From an uncultured Eubacteriales bacterium (GTDB lineage Bacteria > Bacillota > Clostridia > Oscillospirales > Oscillospiraceae), in contig CASFFN010000016.1 of NCBI GenBank assembly GCA_949293985.1, forward strand, positions 1 to 64,000: 64,000 bases of DNA, read 5' to 3'. The notes under the pieces were generated by a model that saw only the letters and a list, made by a program, of their open reading frames with translations, was not told the DNA's origin and did no database searches. A program made the translations under genes and the position numbers. The number at the start of each line of letters is the position of its first letter. Positions within the stretch are counted from its first letter, which is position 1. Below, in pieces: positions 42,035-53,059 of this stretch.

Positions 42035-42669
42035 TTTTCTACCCCGATTGCCCGCAGGATGTCCTGGAAAACATCTTCGATAGGCTGCTTGCCGTCGATC
42101 ACCCGGAGCTTGCCGGCGGACTTGTAGTAGTCCTTCAGCACCTCCGTGGACTGGTGATACACCGCAAGGCGGTTGCGCACCGTTTCCGGAGCGTCATCCT
42201 TCCGGGTGGTCACCGGGCTGCCGCACAAATCGCAGACGCCTTCCACCTTGGTGGGGTTGGCAACGATGTGGTAGCTGGCGCCGCAGCCGGTGCAAACCCG
42301 GCGGCCGGTCATCCGGCTCTCCACTTCCTCGTCGCTCAGTTCAATGGAAACCACATGGTCAATCCGCACGCCCATCTTGTCCAGGGCCTCCGCCTGGGCC
42401 AGGGTGCGGGGCACCCCGTCCAGGATGAAGCCATTGGCACAATCGGGCTGCTGGGTGCGCTCTGCCACGATGCCCAGCACCAGCTGGTCAGGCACCAGAG
42501 CGCCAATGTCCATGCAGGATTTCACTTGCTTGCCCAGGTCGGTACCATTCTTCATGGCCTCCCGGAGCATATTGCCGGTGGAGATGGAGGGGATGTGCAG
42601 ACGCTCCAAAAGCATTTCCGCCTGGGTTCCCTTCCCCGCGCCGGGGGCACCTAACAGGATCAGATTCAT
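42031..42669 (-). CDS. adk: Adenylate kinase
   Basis: A 212-residue enzyme interconverting AMP + ATP and 2 ADP. The P-loop GAPGAGKGT is at residues 7-15. The lid holds a Cys4 zinc site (CTGCGASYH and CDLCG), as in Gram-positive long forms. The ATG at 42669 begins the conserved MNLILLG; a longer reading to 42684 was rejected. It is in the spc operon between secY and map. Confidence 0.97.
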   Translation of the reverse strand: MNLILLGAPGAGKGTQAEMLLERLHIPSISTGNMLREAMKNGTDLGKQVKSCMDIGALVPDQLVLGIVAERTQQPDCANGFILDGVPRTLAQAEALDKMGVRIDHVVSIELSDEEVESRMTGRRVCTGCGASYHIVANPTKVEGVCDLCGSPVTTRKDDAPETVRNRLAVYHQSTEVLKDYYKSAGKLRVIDGKQPIEDVFQDILRAIGVEK

Positions 42670-42687
42670 GGATTGCGCCTCCAAAAA

Positions 42688-43965
42688 TCAATCCAGGAAG
42701 CCCTTGTAGTGGCGCATCAGCATCTGCGCCTCCAGAGCCTTCACGGTCTCCAGAGCCACGCCCACCACGATGATGATGGAGGTACCGCCGATGGCCAGAT
42801 ACTGGGCGCCGTCCAGCACATTGCTGCCGATAATGGGCAGCAGGGCAACGATGGCCAGATACAGAGCGCCGAACACCAGGATCTTGTTGATGACCTTCCG
42901 GATGAAGTCGGCGGTGGGCTTACCGGGACGGAAGCCGGGGATAAATCCGCCGTTCTTCTTCAGGTTGTTGGCGATCTCCACGGGATCGTACTGGATGGTG
43001 GAGTAGAACCAGCTGAAGAAGAAAATCAGCAGGAAGTAAACCACCGCGTAAATCCAGCCGGAGCTGGTGAACACATTTTCATACCACCAGCCGCTGGTAT
43101 TGCCGGTGAAGGCACAGATGGTAGCGGGGATGGACACGATGGACTGAGCGAAGATGATAGGCATCACACCGGACATGCTCACCTTGATGGGCAGGTTGGT
43201 GCTCTGACCGCCGTAGACCTTCCGGCCCACCACGCGCTTGGCGTACTGAATGGGGATCCGGCGCTCGGCATCGTTGATGAAAACAATGAATACCACCAGA
43301 AGCAGCAGGGCGACCACAACAATGAGGTCAACCCACCAGGCCAGGTAGATCATGGTACCCACCATGCTGGGCAGACCGGCGATGATATTGGCAAACAGAA
43401 TCATGGAGATGCCGTTGCCGATACCAAACTCGGTAATCTGCTCGCCCAGCCACATTACCACGGAAGAACCGGCGGTAAAGGTGCCGATAATCACGATGGC
43501 CTGGAGCACACCCTTCTGGGTCAGCACGGCGGTGCCGTCGGCCAGGGTGGCATTGGCGATCATGGTGTAGTAGGCAAAGCCCAGCAGGACTCCCAGGCCC
43601 ACGGTGGTGTACCGGGTAATCCGGGTAATCTTCTTCTTCCCTTCCTCGCCCTCTTCCTTGGCCATCCGCTCCAGAGCGGGAATGGCTACGGTGAGCAGCT
43701 GGATGATAATGGAAGCGTTAATGTAGGGCTGGATGCCCAGAGCCAGTACGGACGCCTGGGCGAAGGCGGAGCCGGACATGGCATTGTAAAGACCCAGCAC
43801 GGTGCTGGACAGGGTCTGGTCAAAATAGTGGGCCATGGCCGCCGTGTCCACGAAGGGCACGGGAATCACATTGCCAATGCGGTACAGCAGCAGAATCAGC
43901 AGGGTGAACATGAGCTTCTTCCGCAGCTCGGGAATTCTCCACGCATTTTGAAGTGTCTTGAGCAC
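42688..43965 (-). CDS. secY: Protein translocase subunit SecY
   Basis: A 425-residue ten-helix membrane channel of the Sec translocon. Conserved parts include the YRIGNVIPVPFVD opening, the ALGIQPYINASIIIQLLT plug-side region and the cytoplasmic loop QYAKRVVGRKVYGGQSTNLP. Its start directly abuts the rplO stop, and adk follows. Confidence 0.97.
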   Translation of the reverse strand: MLKTLQNAWRIPELRKKLMFTLLILLLYRIGNVIPVPFVDTAAMAHYFDQTLSSTVLGLYNAMSGSAFAQASVLALGIQPYINASIIIQLLTVAIPALERMAKEEGEEGKKKITRITRYTTVGLGVLLGFAYYTMIANATLADGTAVLTQKGVLQAIVIIGTFTAGSSVVMWLGEQITEFGIGNGISMILFANIIAGLPSMVGTMIYLAWWVDLIVVVALLLLVVFIVFINDAERRIPIQYAKRVVGRKVYGGQSTNLPIKVSMSGVMPIIFAQSIVSIPATICAFTGNTSGWWYENVFTSSGWIYAVVYFLLIFFFSWFYSTIQYDPVEIANNLKKNGGFIPGFRPGKPTADFIRKVINKILVFGALYLAIVALLPIIGSNVLDGAQYLAIGGTSIIIVVGVALETVKALEAQMLMRHYKGFLD

Positions 43966-44406
43966 TTAAACCACCTCGGCCTTTCCGCCTGCCTGCTCGA
44001 TTTTTTCCTTTGCAGACTCAGAGAAAGCCGCGGCCTTTACAGTAATTTTCTTGGTCAGGGTACCGTTGGACAGGACCTTCAGACCATAGGGGCAGGCGGA
44101 GATGACGCCTGCGTCGATGAGGGCCTGGGCATCCACCACCGCGCCGTCGGCAAAGCGGTTCAGCACAGCCACATTGATGGCGGTGAGAGGCTTTGCAAAG
44201 ATGTTGTTGAAACCGCGCTTGGGAATCCGCCGCACCAGAGGCATCTGGCCGCCTTCGAAGCCGGCGCGGACCTTGCCGCCGGAGCGAGCCTTCTGGCCCT
44301 TGTGACCACGGCCGCCGGTCTTACCGTTGCCGGAGCCAATGCCCCGTCCCTTGCGCTTGCCTACCTGGGTAGAACCAGCGACAGGAGAGAGTTCATGCAG
44401 ATTCAT
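43966..44406 (-). CDS. rplO: 50S ribosomal protein L15
   Basis: 146 residues; a late 50S assembly protein. The Gly/Arg-rich N-terminus [20 protein letters not shown] and the [18 protein letters not shown] motif are standard. It lies between rpmD and secY. Confidence 0.98.
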   Translation of the reverse strand: MNLHELSPVAGSTQVGKRKGRGIGSGNGKTGGRGHKGQKARSGGKVRAGFEGGQMPLVRRIPKRGFNNIFAKPLTAINVAVLNRFADGAVVDAQALIDAGVISACPYGLKVLSNGTLTKKITVKAAAFSESAKEKIEQAGGKAEVV

Positions 44407-44419
44407 ACTTGTCTCCTCC

Positions 44420-44602
44420 TTATTCTACTTCGGTGACCTGCAGCAGGTAGCCGATCTTGGCGATCTTGCCGCGGGTCTGGGTATTGTCCGGCTGGATGGT
44501 CACCTGGCCGATCTTCCGCAGACCCAGGGACTCGGCAGTAGCGATGTGCTTTTCCAGACGGCCGTTGAGGCTCTTAACAAGCTTAATTTTCAGGTTTGCC
44601 AT
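44420..44602 (-). CDS. rpmD: 50S ribosomal protein L30
   Basis: 60 residues, [19 protein letters not shown] followed by the conserved [20 protein letters not shown]. The ATG at 44602 follows GGAGGG; the frame stays open upstream into rpsE but that part is not L30. It is in its usual place between rpsE and rplO. Confidence 0.97.
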   Translation of the reverse strand: MANLKIKLVKSLNGRLEKHIATAESLGLRKIGQVTIQPDNTQTRGKIAKIGYLLQVTEVE

Positions 44603-44616
44603 GTTAATTGCCCTCC

Positions 44617-45126
44617 TTAACCAACAATTTCTTCTACGCTCTTGCCGCGGATCTGAGCGATCTGCTCGGCAGTACGCAGGGACTCCAGGCCCACCATGGT
44701 GGCCTTGACCACATTCTGGGGGTTGTTGGAGCGCAGGCACTTAGCAGCGATGTTCTTGATGCCCACAGCCTCCATCACAGCACGGACAGCGCCGCCGGCG
44801 ATCACGCCGGTGCCTTCGGGAGCGGGCTTCAGCAGAACCTTGCCGGCGCCGAAGATGCCGATCACCTCGTGAGGAATGGTGCCGTCCACCAGAGCAACCT
44901 TGGTCATGTTCTTCTTGGCGTCGGTGATGCCCTTGAGAATCGCCTCGGAAACCTCGGCGGCCTTGCCCAGGCCGTAACCCACGGTGCCCTTGCCATCGCC
45001 CACCACTACCAGAGCGGAGAACTTCATGACACGGCCGCCCTTCACGGTCTTGCTGACCCGGTTCAGGTAAACGACCTTCTCAATGAGCTCGGGGGCTTCA
45101 TTGTTAGAAGTCTTATTGTAAGCCAT
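44617..45126 (-). CDS. rpsE: 30S ribosomal protein S5
   Basis: 169 residues; decoding-fidelity protein at the mRNA entry. It has [20 protein letters not shown], the spectinomycin-loop region, and the [20 protein letters not shown] segment. AGGAGG precedes the start. Confidence 0.98.
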   Translation of the reverse strand: MAYNKTSNNEAPELIEKVVYLNRVSKTVKGGRVMKFSALVVVGDGKGTVGYGLGKAAEVSEAILKGITDAKKNMTKVALVDGTIPHEVIGIFGAGKVLLKPAPEGTGVIAGGAVRAVMEAVGIKNIAAKCLRSNNPQNVVKATMVGLESLRTAEQIAQIRGKSVEEIVG

Positions 45127-45144
45127 TTCTTTTCCTCCTCTACC

Positions 45145-45504
45145 TTAGAACTTGAGTCCGCCTTCACGGGCGCCCTCAGCCAGAGCAGCCACACGGCCAT
45201 GGTAAACATAGCCGCCCCGGTCGAACACGACCTGCTCAATGCCCTTTGCCTTTGCACGCTCCGCCAGGACCAGGCCCACCTTCTTGGCAGCTTCGCAGTT
45301 GCCGGTGGCGCCCTCAAATTCCTTCTCCAGCGTATTGGCGGAAACCAGGGTCACGCCGTTGACATCGTCAATGATCTGGGCGTAGATGTTCGCATTGCTG
45401 CGGAACACATTCAGACGGGGACGCTCAGAGGTGCCGGAGATCTTGCCACGAACACGAATCTGGCGTCTGTGGCGCATAGCCTTCTTATTGATGTTACTAA
45501 CCAT
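45145..45504 (-). CDS. rplR: 50S ribosomal protein L18
   Basis: 119 residues; binds 5S rRNA with L5. It has [20 protein letters not shown] and the conserved [20 protein letters not shown] end. It lies between rplF and rpsE. Confidence 0.98.
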   Translation of the reverse strand: MVSNINKKAMRHRRQIRVRGKISGTSERPRLNVFRSNANIYAQIIDDVNGVTLVSANTLEKEFEGATGNCEAAKKVGLVLAERAKAKGIEQVVFDRGGYVYHGRVAALAEGAREGGLKF

Positions 45505-45519
45505 TTCGGCACACCTCCA

Positions 45520-46065
45520 TTACTTCTTGCCACCGGTCTTACCAACCTTGCGGCGGATGACCTCATTGGCATACTTGATGCCCTTGCCCTTGTAAGGCTC
45601 GGGGGGACGCTTGCCACGGACTTCTGCGGCAAACTGGCCGACGACCTGCTTGTCGATGCCGTGGATAATAATCTTGTTGGGGCCGGGAACCTCGATGGAA
45701 ATCCCGGGAATCTCGTCCACGATGACCTCGTGGGAGAAGCCCAGACGCATCACCAGCTGGGTGCCCTTCTTCTCCGCGCGGAAACCAACGCCGTTGACTT
45801 CCAGCTCCTTGGCGTAGCCCTTTTCCACACCCTCAACCATGTTGTTCAGCAGGGTACGGGTCAGGCCGTGGAGACTCTTGTGCAGGTGCTCGTCATCGGG
45901 CCGCTCAACAGTCAGGACGGTGCCGTCCAGCTTCAGAATCATGTCGGGGTGGAAGGCGTGGGTCAGAGTGCCCTTGGGGCCCTTCACGGTGACCACATTG
46001 CCCTCGGCAATGTCCACCGTCACATTTGCCGGGATGTTCACCGGTTTCTTACCAATTCTAGACAT
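45520..46065 (-). CDS. rplF: 50S ribosomal protein L6
   Basis: 181 residues, two-domain L6 near the factor-binding site. It starts [20 protein letters not shown] and ends [20 protein letters not shown]. The start is behind AAGGAGGAAAG. Confidence 0.98.
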   Translation of the reverse strand: MSRIGKKPVNIPANVTVDIAEGNVVTVKGPKGTLTHAFHPDMILKLDGTVLTVERPDDEHLHKSLHGLTRTLLNNMVEGVEKGYAKELEVNGVGFRAEKKGTQLVMRLGFSHEVIVDEIPGISIEVPGPNKIIIHGIDKQVVGQFAAEVRGKRPPEPYKGKGIKYANEVIRRKVGKTGGKK

Positions 46066-46078
46066 TCCGCTTTCCTCC

Positions 46079-46477
46079 TTACCAGACGAAGGCCAGAACT
46101 TCGCCGCCGATGTGCAGCTCGCGAGCCTTCTTATCGGTCATAACACCCTTGGAAGTGGACACGATGGCGATGCCCAGGCCCTTGAGCACGTGGGGCATCT
46201 CCTGGGTGCCGGCGTAAACCCGGAGGCCGGGCTTGGACACCCGGCGCAGGCCGGAAATGACCTGCTGCTTCTTAGCCAGGTACTTCAGGGTGATGTGGAT
46301 GACGCCCTGGTTGCCGTTGTCAACTACGGAGTAGGCCTTGATGTAGCCCTCCTCCAGCAGGATCTGGGCAATGGCCTTCTTCAGGTTGGAAGCAGGAACA
46401 TCCACAGTGTCGTGCTTTGCAGAATTCGCATTCCGGATGCGGGTCAGCATATCTGCTACGGGATCGGTGATTTGCAT
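46079..46477 (-). CDS. rpsH: 30S ribosomal protein S8
   Basis: 132 residues; primary 16S binder. It has [20 protein letters not shown] and the [20 protein letters not shown] signature. The 139-bp gap up to the S14 gene is longer than its neighbours and contains a GGGAAGGCGAGCCTTCCC hairpin, possibly a regulatory or processing site. Confidence 0.98.
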   Translation of the reverse strand: MQITDPVADMLTRIRNANSAKHDTVDVPASNLKKAIAQILLEEGYIKAYSVVDNGNQGVIHITLKYLAKKQQVISGLRRVSKPGLRVYAGTQEMPHVLKGLGIAIVSTSKGVMTDKKARELHIGGEVLAFVW

Positions 46478-46616
46478 GTTGTTATCCTCCTTATAGAAGT
46501 TACGGGCTTAACCCGTTAAAATCCGGGGGTATCCGGGGAATGCGGGAAGGCGAGCCTTCCCCATCTTCCCAGGACGAACCGGATCTTATTACACTTAAAT
46601 ACGAACTACCCGGCGC

Positions 46617-46802
46617 TTACCAGCTGGCCTTCCGGACACCAGGAATCTGCCCCTTGTAGGCCAGCTCCCGGAAGCAGATACGGCATACGCCGTAGTTGCG
46701 CAGGTATGCATGGGGTCTGCCGCAGATCTTGCAGCGGTTGTAGCGGCGGCTGGAGAACTTGGAGCCAGCCTGCTGCTTCAGGATCATAGACTTCTTAGCC
46801 AT
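46617..46802 (-). CDS. rpsZ: 30S ribosomal protein S14, zinc-binding type
   Basis: 61 residues, the short type Z form with a C-X2-C...C-X2-C zinc site (CKIC at 24-27, CRIC at 40-43), ending [11 protein letters not shown]. It lies between rplE and rpsH. Confidence 0.97.
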   Translation of the reverse strand: MAKKSMILKQQAGSKFSSRRYNRCKICGRPHAYLRNYGVCRICFRELAYKGQIPGVRKASW

Positions 46803-46818
46803 TACAAAATCCTCCTAA

Positions 46819-47361
46819 TCAAGCGTGGAAGGGAGCGCCCAGCTGGGTCAGCAGCTCTTTGGCTTCCTCGTCGGTGGTGGCGGTGGTGCAGATGCAGATA
46901 TCCATACCACGGATCTTGTCCACCTTGTCGTACTCGATCTCAGGGAAGATCAGCTGTTCCTTCAGGCCAAAGGCGTAGTTGCCCCGGCCGTCGAAGGAGT
47001 TGGGGTTGATGCCCCGGAAGTCACGAACCCGGGGCAGCGCCACGCTGAACAGACGATCCAGGAATTCGTACATCTTGTCGCCCCGGAGGGTAACCTTCAC
47101 GCCAACCACTTCGCCCTCACGGAGCTTGAAGTTCGCCACGCTCTTGCGGGCCTTGCAGGTGATGGGCTTCTGGCCGGTGATGGTGGCGATATCCTTGCAG
47201 ATAGCCTCAATCTCCTTGGCGTTGTTCTTGCTCTCGCCGCAGCCAACATTTACGATGATCTTGGAGAGCTTGGGGATCTGCATCACGCTCTTGTACGCGA
47301 ACTTTTTGTTCAGAGCAGGAGCGATCTCCGCAGTATACTTTTCTTTCAGTCTAGCAGCCAT
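46819..47361 (-). CDS. rplE: 50S ribosomal protein L5
   Basis: 180 residues; carries 5S rRNA into the central protuberance. It has the [20 protein letters not shown] and [20 protein letters not shown] motifs. It lies between rplX and the S14 gene. Confidence 0.98.
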   Translation of the reverse strand: MAARLKEKYTAEIAPALNKKFAYKSVMQIPKLSKIIVNVGCGESKNNAKEIEAICKDIATITGQKPITCKARKSVANFKLREGEVVGVKVTLRGDKMYEFLDRLFSVALPRVRDFRGINPNSFDGRGNYAFGLKEQLIFPEIEYDKVDKIRGMDICICTTATTDEEAKELLTQLGAPFHA

Positions 47362-47377
47362 GGATTTCTCTCCTTTC

Positions 47378-47683
47378 TCAGATTTCAGCGCCGCACTTAC
47401 GGCAGATGCGGGTCTTCTTGCCGTCAGTCACCTTGTAGCCTACCCGGACGCCCTTGCCGCACTTGTCGCAGTACAGGGCAACCTTGCAGGAGCGGATGGG
47501 GGTCTCGCGCTTGACGATACCGCCCTGCTCGCCCTGCTTGCGGGGCTTGGTGTGGCAGGTAGCCACGTTGACCTTCTCAACGATCAGCTTGTTCTCGCTG
47601 GGCATGGCCACCAGGACCTTGCCCTTTACGCCCTTGTCCTTGCCGGACAGAACGATAACGGTGTCATTCTTCTTAATGTTCAT
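47378..47683 (-). CDS. rplX: 50S ribosomal protein L24
   Basis: 101 residues with the KOW motif [20 protein letters not shown], an early 50S assembly initiator. The C-terminus keeps a CDKCGKG...CRKCGAEI pair of Cys motifs, a possible zinc site. It lies between rplN and rplE. Confidence 0.97.
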   Translation of the reverse strand: MNIKKNDTVIVLSGKDKGVKGKVLVAMPSENKLIVEKVNVATCHTKPRKQGEQGGIVKRETPIRSCKVALYCDKCGKGVRVGYKVTDGKKTRICRKCGAEI

Positions 47684-47698
47684 AACCTTGGTTCCCCC

Positions 47699-48067
47699 TT
47701 AGATGACTTCGGGTGCCAGGGAGAGGATCTTCATGAAATCTCTCTCACGCAGCTCCCGGGCAACCGGTCCAAAAATACGGGTACCACGGGGATTCCGGTC
47801 TTCCTTGATGATGACAGCGGCGTTCTCATCGAAGCGCACATAGGTGCCATCCTCACGGCGAATGCCACGCTTGGTACGAACGATGACGGCCTTGACCACA
47901 TCGCCCTTCTTCACAGTGCCGCCGGGAGCAGCCTTACGGACGGAAGCAACGATCACATCGCCGATGTTGCCGGTCTTCCGCTTGGAGCCGCCCAGAACCC
48001 GGATGCAGTGGATTTCCTTGGCGCCGGTATTGTCGGCAACCTTCAGGTAGCTTTCCATCTGAATCAT
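47699..48067 (-). CDS. rplN: 50S ribosomal protein L14
   Basis: 122 residues at the subunit interface. It starts [20 protein letters not shown] and ends with the usual [11 protein letters not shown]. It lies between rpsQ and rplX. Confidence 0.98.
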   Translation of the reverse strand: MIQMESYLKVADNTGAKEIHCIRVLGGSKRKTGNIGDVIVASVRKAAPGGTVKKGDVVKAVIVRTKRGIRREDGTYVRFDENAAVIIKEDRNPRGTRIFGPVARELRERDFMKILSLAPEVI

Positions 48068-48082
48068 AGTTGTCCGACCTCC

Positions 48083-48346
48083 TTACTTAGCCTTTTCTAC
48101 GATTCTGACCAGTCTCCATCTCTTATCCTTGGAGAGGGGACGGGTCTCCATGACCTCCACGGTGTCGCCGATGCCGCACTCGTTGTTCTCGTCGTGGGCC
48201 TTCAGCTTGTAAGTCCGCTTCATGGTCTTCTTGTACAGAGGATGCTGCACGCTATCCTCGATCGCAACCACAATGGTCTTGTCCATCTTGTCGGAGATGA
48301 CCTGACCAATTCTGGTTTTGCGGAATGCTCTTGTCGTCTCAGTCAT
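48083..48346 (-). CDS. rpsQ: 30S ribosomal protein S17
   Basis: 87 residues, OB-fold 16S binder. It has [20 protein letters not shown] and [20 protein letters not shown]. It lies between rpmC and rplN. Confidence 0.98.
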   Translation of the reverse strand: MTETTRAFRKTRIGQVISDKMDKTIVVAIEDSVQHPLYKKTMKRTYKLKAHDENNECGIGDTVEVMETRPLSKDKRWRLVRIVEKAK

Positions 48347-48359
48347 TTACGCTTCCTCC

Positions 48360-48563
48360 TCAGACATTGGTCTCTTTCTCACGAATAATGGTCTTGATGC
48401 GGGCAATATCCTTCTTCACAGCGGCAATTCGCATGGGGTTGTCCAGCTGGTTTGTGGCGTGCTGCATCCGCAGCATGAACAGGTCCTTCTTCAGCTCCTG
48501 GAGCTTCTCCTGGAGCTTGTCGGCGGACAGGCCACGGATCTGATTGAGTTCTTTTGCCTTCAT
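48360..48563 (-). CDS. rpmC: 50S ribosomal protein L29
   Basis: 67 residues, [20 protein letters not shown] then [19 protein letters not shown], a helical hairpin at the tunnel exit near SRP contact. The ATG at 48563 begins the conserved part; its start is 1 bp from the rplP stop. Confidence 0.97.
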   Translation of the reverse strand: MKAKELNQIRGLSADKLQEKLQELKKDLFMLRMQHATNQLDNPMRIAAVKKDIARIKTIIREKETNV

Positions 48564-48564
48564 C

Positions 48565-48996
48565 TTATTCACCACCAATCTCAGTGTCGGCTTCCCGAGC
48601 AATAATCCGGGTCTTGATGGGCAGCTTGTGCTGAGCAAGACGCATAGCCTCCCGGGCCACTTCCTCAGAAACGCCGCCGATCTCAAACATAACCTTCTGG
48701 TTCTTCACCACAGCGACCCAGCCTTCGGGAGCGCCCTTACCGGAACCCATACGGGTACCCAGGCCCTTCTTGGAGTAAGGCTTGTCGGGGAAAATCTTGA
48801 TCCAGACCTTACCGCCACGCTTGGTGTAACGGGTCATGGCAATACGGGCAGCCTCGATCTGGTTGCCGGTGATCCAGCCGGGCTCCAGAGCCTGGATGCC
48901 GAATTCACCGTAGGTAACCTTGTTGCCGCGGGTGGCAGCGCCGGTCATACGGCCACGCTGAACCTTGCGGTACTTTACTCTTTTGGGCATCAGCAT
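48565..48996 (-). CDS. rplP: 50S ribosomal protein L16
   Basis: 143 residues; helps position A-site tRNA. It starts [20 protein letters not shown]; the second Met is the usual first residue, so the true start could be two codons later. It shares one base with the rpsC stop. Confidence 0.97.
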   Translation of the reverse strand: MLMPKRVKYRKVQRGRMTGAATRGNKVTYGEFGIQALEPGWITGNQIEAARIAMTRYTKRGGKVWIKIFPDKPYSKKGLGTRMGSGKGAPEGWVAVVKNQKVMFEIGGVSEEVAREAMRLAQHKLPIKTRIIAREADTEIGGE

Positions 48997-49763
48997 TAGC
49001 GGTTGCCTCCTTCTCTGCGGTAGTTGGGTCTGTCGCCCTGACGGCGCTCACGGCGCTCGCCATTGCGGCGGTCACCCTGGCGGCGCTCACGGCGCTCACG
49101 CTTTTCGGGCTCGGGAGCAGCGGCCCGCAGGGTGGTGTTGAGAACCTCGCCCTTGTAGATCCACACCTTCACGCCGATGCGGCCGTAGGTGGTGGCAGCC
49201 TCAGCGAAGCCGTACTCGATGTCGGCCCGGATGGTCTGCAGGGGGATGGTGCCCTCGTGGTAGCTCTCGGAGCGGGCGATTTCAGCGCCGCCCAGACGGC
49301 CGGAGCAGGTGACCTTGATGCCCTTGGCACCCAGGCGGGTGGCCTGCTGCATGGCCTTCTTCATGGCCCGGCGGAAGGAGATACGCTTCTCCAGCTGCTG
49401 GGCAATGTTCTCGGCAACCAGCTGTGCGTTCAGGTCAGGGGAGCGGACCTCAACGATGTTCAGGTTCACGCTCTTGCCCAGGCGGGCTTCCATGTCCTTG
49501 CGCAGGTTCTCGATCTCAGCGCCGGCCTTGCCGATGACAACGCCGGGGCGGGAGCAGTTGATGTTGATCTTGACCTTGCCATTGCTGCGCTCGATCTCGA
49601 TCTTAGCTACGCCAGCGGCGTACAGCTTCTTCTTCAGATACTTACGGATGTTGTAATCCTCGACGATCAGGTCACCGACCTTCTCTTCCCGGGCGTACCA
49701 ACGGGAATCCCAGTCCTTGATTACGCCTACCCGCAGTCCATGGGGATTAACTTTCTGTCCCAT
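48996..49763 (-). CDS. rpsC: 30S ribosomal protein S3 with Arg-rich tail
   Basis: 255 residues; the KH-domain protein at the mRNA entry with helicase function. The body is normal ([20 protein letters not shown], then [20 protein letters not shown]). After about residue 212 it adds a tail of some 40 residues with repeated [10 protein letters not shown] and [10 protein letters not shown] units, which is longer than the standard 210-220 residue form. It lies between rplV and rplP. Confidence 0.97.
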   Translation of the reverse strand: MGQKVNPHGLRVGVIKDWDSRWYAREEKVGDLIVEDYNIRKYLKKKLYAAGVAKIEIERSNGKVKININCSRPGVVIGKAGAEIENLRKDMEARLGKSVNLNIVEVRSPDLNAQLVAENIAQQLEKRISFRRAMKKAMQQATRLGAKGIKVTCSGRLGGAEIARSESYHEGTIPLQTIRADIEYGFAEAATTYGRIGVKVWIYKGEVLNTTLRAAAPEPEKRERRERRQGDRRNGERRERRQGDRPNYRREGGNR

Positions 49764-49776
49764 AGCTACCTCCTGA

Positions 49777-50112
49777 TTAAGCCTTCTCGCTCACACCGAT
49801 GGTGATGTGAGTGGTTCTCTTGAGAATACGAACGAAACCGCGTCTGGATGCGATTCTGCCCCGCTTCAGCACCGGGCCGGGGTTGGCCACCACAGTGGAC
49901 ACATACAGATTGTCGGCGTTCATGCCGTGGTTGTGCTCGGCGTTGGCAACCGCACTCTTCAGCAGCTTGGCCATAGGCTCGCAAGCGGCCTTGGTGGTCT
50001 GGCTCAGGTATGCGGCAGCGGTCTTCACGTCCTTGCCCCGAATCATGTCGCAAACCAGCTTCACCTTACGGGGAGACATCCGGACGTACTTTACATGTGC
50101 AAATGCTTCCAT
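49777..50112 (-). CDS. rplV: 50S ribosomal protein L22
   Basis: 111 residues; its loop lines the nascent-chain tunnel. It has [20 protein letters not shown] and the [19 protein letters not shown] end. It lies between rpsS and rpsC. Confidence 0.98.
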   Translation of the reverse strand: MEAFAHVKYVRMSPRKVKLVCDMIRGKDVKTAAAYLSQTTKAACEPMAKLLKSAVANAEHNHGMNADNLYVSTVVANPGPVLKRGRIASRRGFVRILKRTTHITIGVSEKA

Positions 50113-50124
50113 TTCAGTACCTCC

Positions 50125-50403
50125 TTACTTGGAATTGGCGGTCTTGCTGCCGGAGTGGCCCCGGAAGGTGCGGGTGGGAACGAACTCACCCAGCTTGTGG
50201 CCTACCATATCCTCAGTGATATAAACAGGCACATGCTTCCGGCCGTCGTGGACAGCGATGGTATGACCGACAAAGGAGGGGAAGATGGTGGAAGCTCTGG
50301 ACCAGGTCTTCAGGACCTTCTTCTCGCCTGCCTTATTCAGCTCCTCAACGCGCTTGTACAGCTCCGGAGCTACGAAAGGGCCCTTTTTGATACTTCTGCT
50401 CAT
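50125..50403 (-). CDS. rpsS: 30S ribosomal protein S19
   Basis: 92 residues in the 30S head. It starts [20 protein letters not shown] and has the [20 protein letters not shown] signature. It lies between rplB and rplV. Confidence 0.98.
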   Translation of the reverse strand: MSRSIKKGPFVAPELYKRVEELNKAGEKKVLKTWSRASTIFPSFVGHTIAVHDGRKHVPVYITEDMVGHKLGEFVPTRTFRGHSGSKTANSK

Positions 50404-50415
50404 TTCATTTCCTCC

Positions 50416-51252
50416 TTACTTGCTGTTTCTGCGCTTGACGATGAACTTATTGGTGGGGTTCTTCGTCTTACGGGTCTTGTAACCCAGAGCGGGCTTGCCC
50501 CAAGGAGTCACAGGGCCGGGACGGCCAACGGGAGCGCGGCCCTCACCACCGCCGTGGGGGTGGTCATTGGGGTTCATAACGGAACCACGAACGGTGGGAC
50601 GGATACCCATGTGACGGGTACGGCCGGCCTTGCCGATGTGGATGTTCTCGTGATCCAGGTTGCCAACCTGGCCGATGCAGGCAGTGCAGTTGGTGCGCAC
50701 ATACCGAACTTCGCCGGAGGGCAGACGAACCTGAGCCAGGTCCCCTTCCTTCGCCATCAGCTGTGCAGCAGCGCCGGCGGAACGAACCAGCTGGGCGCCG
50801 CAGCCGGGCTGCAGCTCCACGTTGTGGATCACAGTACCAACAGGGATGTTGGCGATGGGCAGGCAGTTGCCGGGCTTGATGTCGGCAGCCGGGGAGGAAA
50901 CCACCTTGTCGCCGGCCTTCAGGCCGTAGGGAGCCAGAATGTAGCTCAGGGTGTTGTCCTCGTAACGAATCAGAGCGATGAAAGCGCTGCGGTTGGGATC
51001 GTACTCCAGACGCTCCACAGTAGCAGGCATATCCAGCTTCTGACGCTTGAAATCAATGACGCGGTACTTCCGCTTGTTGCCGCCGCCGCGATGACGGACG
51101 GTGATGTGACCGTAGCTGTTGCGACCTGCGTTCTTCTTGAGGCTCTCAACCAGGCTACGCTCAGGTTTTGCCTTCTTGTCCACGCCTTCGAAGCCGGAAA
51201 CAGTCATGTTACGCCGGGAAGGGGTGTAAGGCTTAAAAGTTTTAATAGCCAT
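50416..51252 (-). CDS. rplB: 50S ribosomal protein L2
   Basis: 278 residues; near the peptidyl transferase centre. It starts [20 protein letters not shown] and has the conserved [20 protein letters not shown] loop. It lies between rplW and rpsS. Confidence 0.98.
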   Translation of the reverse strand: MAIKTFKPYTPSRRNMTVSGFEGVDKKAKPERSLVESLKKNAGRNSYGHITVRHRGGGNKRKYRVIDFKRQKLDMPATVERLEYDPNRSAFIALIRYEDNTLSYILAPYGLKAGDKVVSSPAADIKPGNCLPIANIPVGTVIHNVELQPGCGAQLVRSAGAAAQLMAKEGDLAQVRLPSGEVRYVRTNCTACIGQVGNLDHENIHIGKAGRTRHMGIRPTVRGSVMNPNDHPHGGGEGRAPVGRPGPVTPWGKPALGYKTRKTKNPTNKFIVKRRNSK

Positions 51253-51281
51253 TTGCGTTTCTCTCCTTTATTGAGATTGGT

Positions 51282-51575
51282 TTAGACCATACCCTCGAAG
51301 AACTCGATGGTCTTGGAGTCAGCGGTCAGGGTAACCACTGCCTTCTTGTAGGCAGCCCGGCGGCCGGCAGGATATGCACCGGTGCGCTTTACCTTACCCT
51401 GCATACGGACGGTGTTGACCTTGGCGACCTTAACGCCGAAGATCTCCTCCACAGCAGCCTTGATCTGGGTCTTGTCGGCGTCGATGGCCACCTGGAAGAC
51501 GTACTTCTTGTCGGCCACATCTGCCATGGACTGCTCGGTGATAACAGGACGAATGATGATATCGTAAGCGTTCAT
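51282..51575 (-). CDS. rplW: 50S ribosomal protein L23
   Basis: 97 residues; docking site for trigger factor and SRP at the tunnel exit. It has [20 protein letters not shown]. It shares one base with the rplD stop. Confidence 0.98.
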   Translation of the reverse strand: MNAYDIIIRPVITEQSMADVADKKYVFQVAIDADKTQIKAAVEEIFGVKVAKVNTVRMQGKVKRTGAYPAGRRAAYKKAVVTLTADSKTIEFFEGMV

Positions 51576-52195
51576 TATGCGAATACCTCCTCGATCTTAG
51601 CCAGAGCAGCCTTGTCAAGAACCAGCTGCTTGGCGTTTACGATGTCGTAAACATTGATCAGGTTAGCGAAGGTAACCTGGCAGCCGGGGATGTTGCGGCC
51701 GGACTTCACCACATTGGTGTCAGCCTCGGCAGTCACAACCAGAGCCTTGCCGGTGACGTTCACAGCCTTCAGGAAAGCAGCGAATTCCTTGGTCTTGGGA
51801 GCGTCCACCTGGATGGCGTCGATGACCACGATGTTCTGCTGGGCAGCCTTGTCGCTCAGAGCGGACTTGAGGGCCAGCCGGCGAACCTTCTTGTTCAGGG
51901 TGTAGCTGTAATCCCGGGGCTTGGGAGCGAACACGATACCGCCGTGGGTCCACTGAGGCGCACGGGTGCTGCCCTGACGGGCCCGGCCGGTGCCCTTCTG
52001 TCTCCAGGGCTTTCTGCCGCCGCCGGAAACCTCAGCGCGGGTCAGAGCGGACTGAGTGCCCTGACGCTTGTTGGCCAGGTGGTTCTTGACCACATCATGG
52101 ACAACAGACTCGTTGGGAGTAATGCCGAAAACAGCTTCGGACAGTTCGATCTCGCCAACCTGCTCGCCGGACATATTGTAAACCTTCGTAAGCAT
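51575..52195 (-). CDS. rplD: 50S ribosomal protein L4
   Basis: 206 residues; a tunnel-lining protein that in some bacteria also represses the S10 operon. It has the [20 protein letters not shown] extended loop. It lies between rplC and rplW. Confidence 0.98.
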   Translation of the reverse strand: MLTKVYNMSGEQVGEIELSEAVFGITPNESVVHDVVKNHLANKRQGTQSALTRAEVSGGGRKPWRQKGTGRARQGSTRAPQWTHGGIVFAPKPRDYSYTLNKKVRRLALKSALSDKAAQQNIVVIDAIQVDAPKTKEFAAFLKAVNVTGKALVVTAEADTNVVKSGRNIPGCQVTFANLINVYDIVNAKQLVLDKAALAKIEEVFA

Positions 52196-52214
52196 GATTT
52201 AAGATCTCCTTTCC

Positions 52215-52934
52215 TTAGCCTCTTGCAGAAGCCTTCTGGGGATTTCTGCCGGAAGCCTTCTGCGGGTTCTTGCTGATACCGGTATCAGCCTGCTTGACCT
52301 TGTTGTTCTTCACGGTGTTGCGGATGTAGACCAGACCGCCCTTGGGGCCGGGGATGGCGCCCTTGATAACGATCATGTTCAGCTCTGCATCCACCTTAAC
52401 AACTTCCAGGTTCTCGATGGTCACCTGCTCATTGCCCATCTGACCGGCGCCGATCTTGCCGGGGAAGATACGGGACTGATGAGAGGAAGCGCCCATGGAG
52501 CCTGCGTGACGGTGGACAGGGCCGCCGCCGTGGGTCATGTCGATCCGGTGCGCGCCGTGGCGCTTGATAACACCCTGGTAGCCATGGCCCTTGGTGATGC
52601 CGGTGACGTCGATCATGTCTCCGGCAGCGAAGGTGTCAGCCTTCACTTCGTCGCCGACATTCATGCCGGCAGCACCTTCCAGCTTGAACTCCTTCAGGTG
52701 CTTCTTGGCAGCTACGCCAGCCTTCTTCAGGTGGCCTGCCTCGGGCTTGCTGAGCTTGGACTCCTTGATGTCCTCAAAGCCCAGCTGAACGGCCTCATAG
52801 CCGTCGGTTTCCACAGTCTTCTTCTGGGTAACGGTGCAGGGACCGGCTTCCACGACGGTTACCGGGATTACCTTGCCGTTCTCATCGAAGATCTGGGTCA
52901 TGCCCACTTTCTTGCCGATGATAGCTTTTTGCAT
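52215..52934 (-). CDS. rplC: 50S ribosomal protein L3 with short repeat tail
   Basis: 239 residues; early assembly protein near the peptidyl transferase centre. It starts [20 protein letters not shown] and has the [20 protein letters not shown] loop. The C-terminus is extended by a lysine-rich tail in which NPQKAS occurs twice. It lies between rpsJ and rplD. Confidence 0.97.
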   Translation of the reverse strand: MQKAIIGKKVGMTQIFDENGKVIPVTVVEAGPCTVTQKKTVETDGYEAVQLGFEDIKESKLSKPEAGHLKKAGVAAKKHLKEFKLEGAAGMNVGDEVKADTFAAGDMIDVTGITKGHGYQGVIKRHGAHRIDMTHGGGPVHRHAGSMGASSHQSRIFPGKIGAGQMGNEQVTIENLEVVKVDAELNMIVIKGAIPGPKGGLVYIRNTVKNNKVKQADTGISKNPQKASGRNPQKASARG

Positions 52935-53059
52935 TTTGGTTTTCTCCTTTTCGTAGGTTATTGGTTGACGAAAGCATTGGGACTTTCTGCCAACATGACC
53001 CGTCCGCCCGATGCCAGACAGTGCGGGCAGCGGTAATTCCTATATAGAATGTATAGGGA

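Noticed and set aside
42673..48388. Long plus-strand frames of up to 587 codons across the ribosomal cluster
   Set aside because: They are antisense shadows of secY and the ribosomal-protein genes; the proteins on the minus strand are certain.
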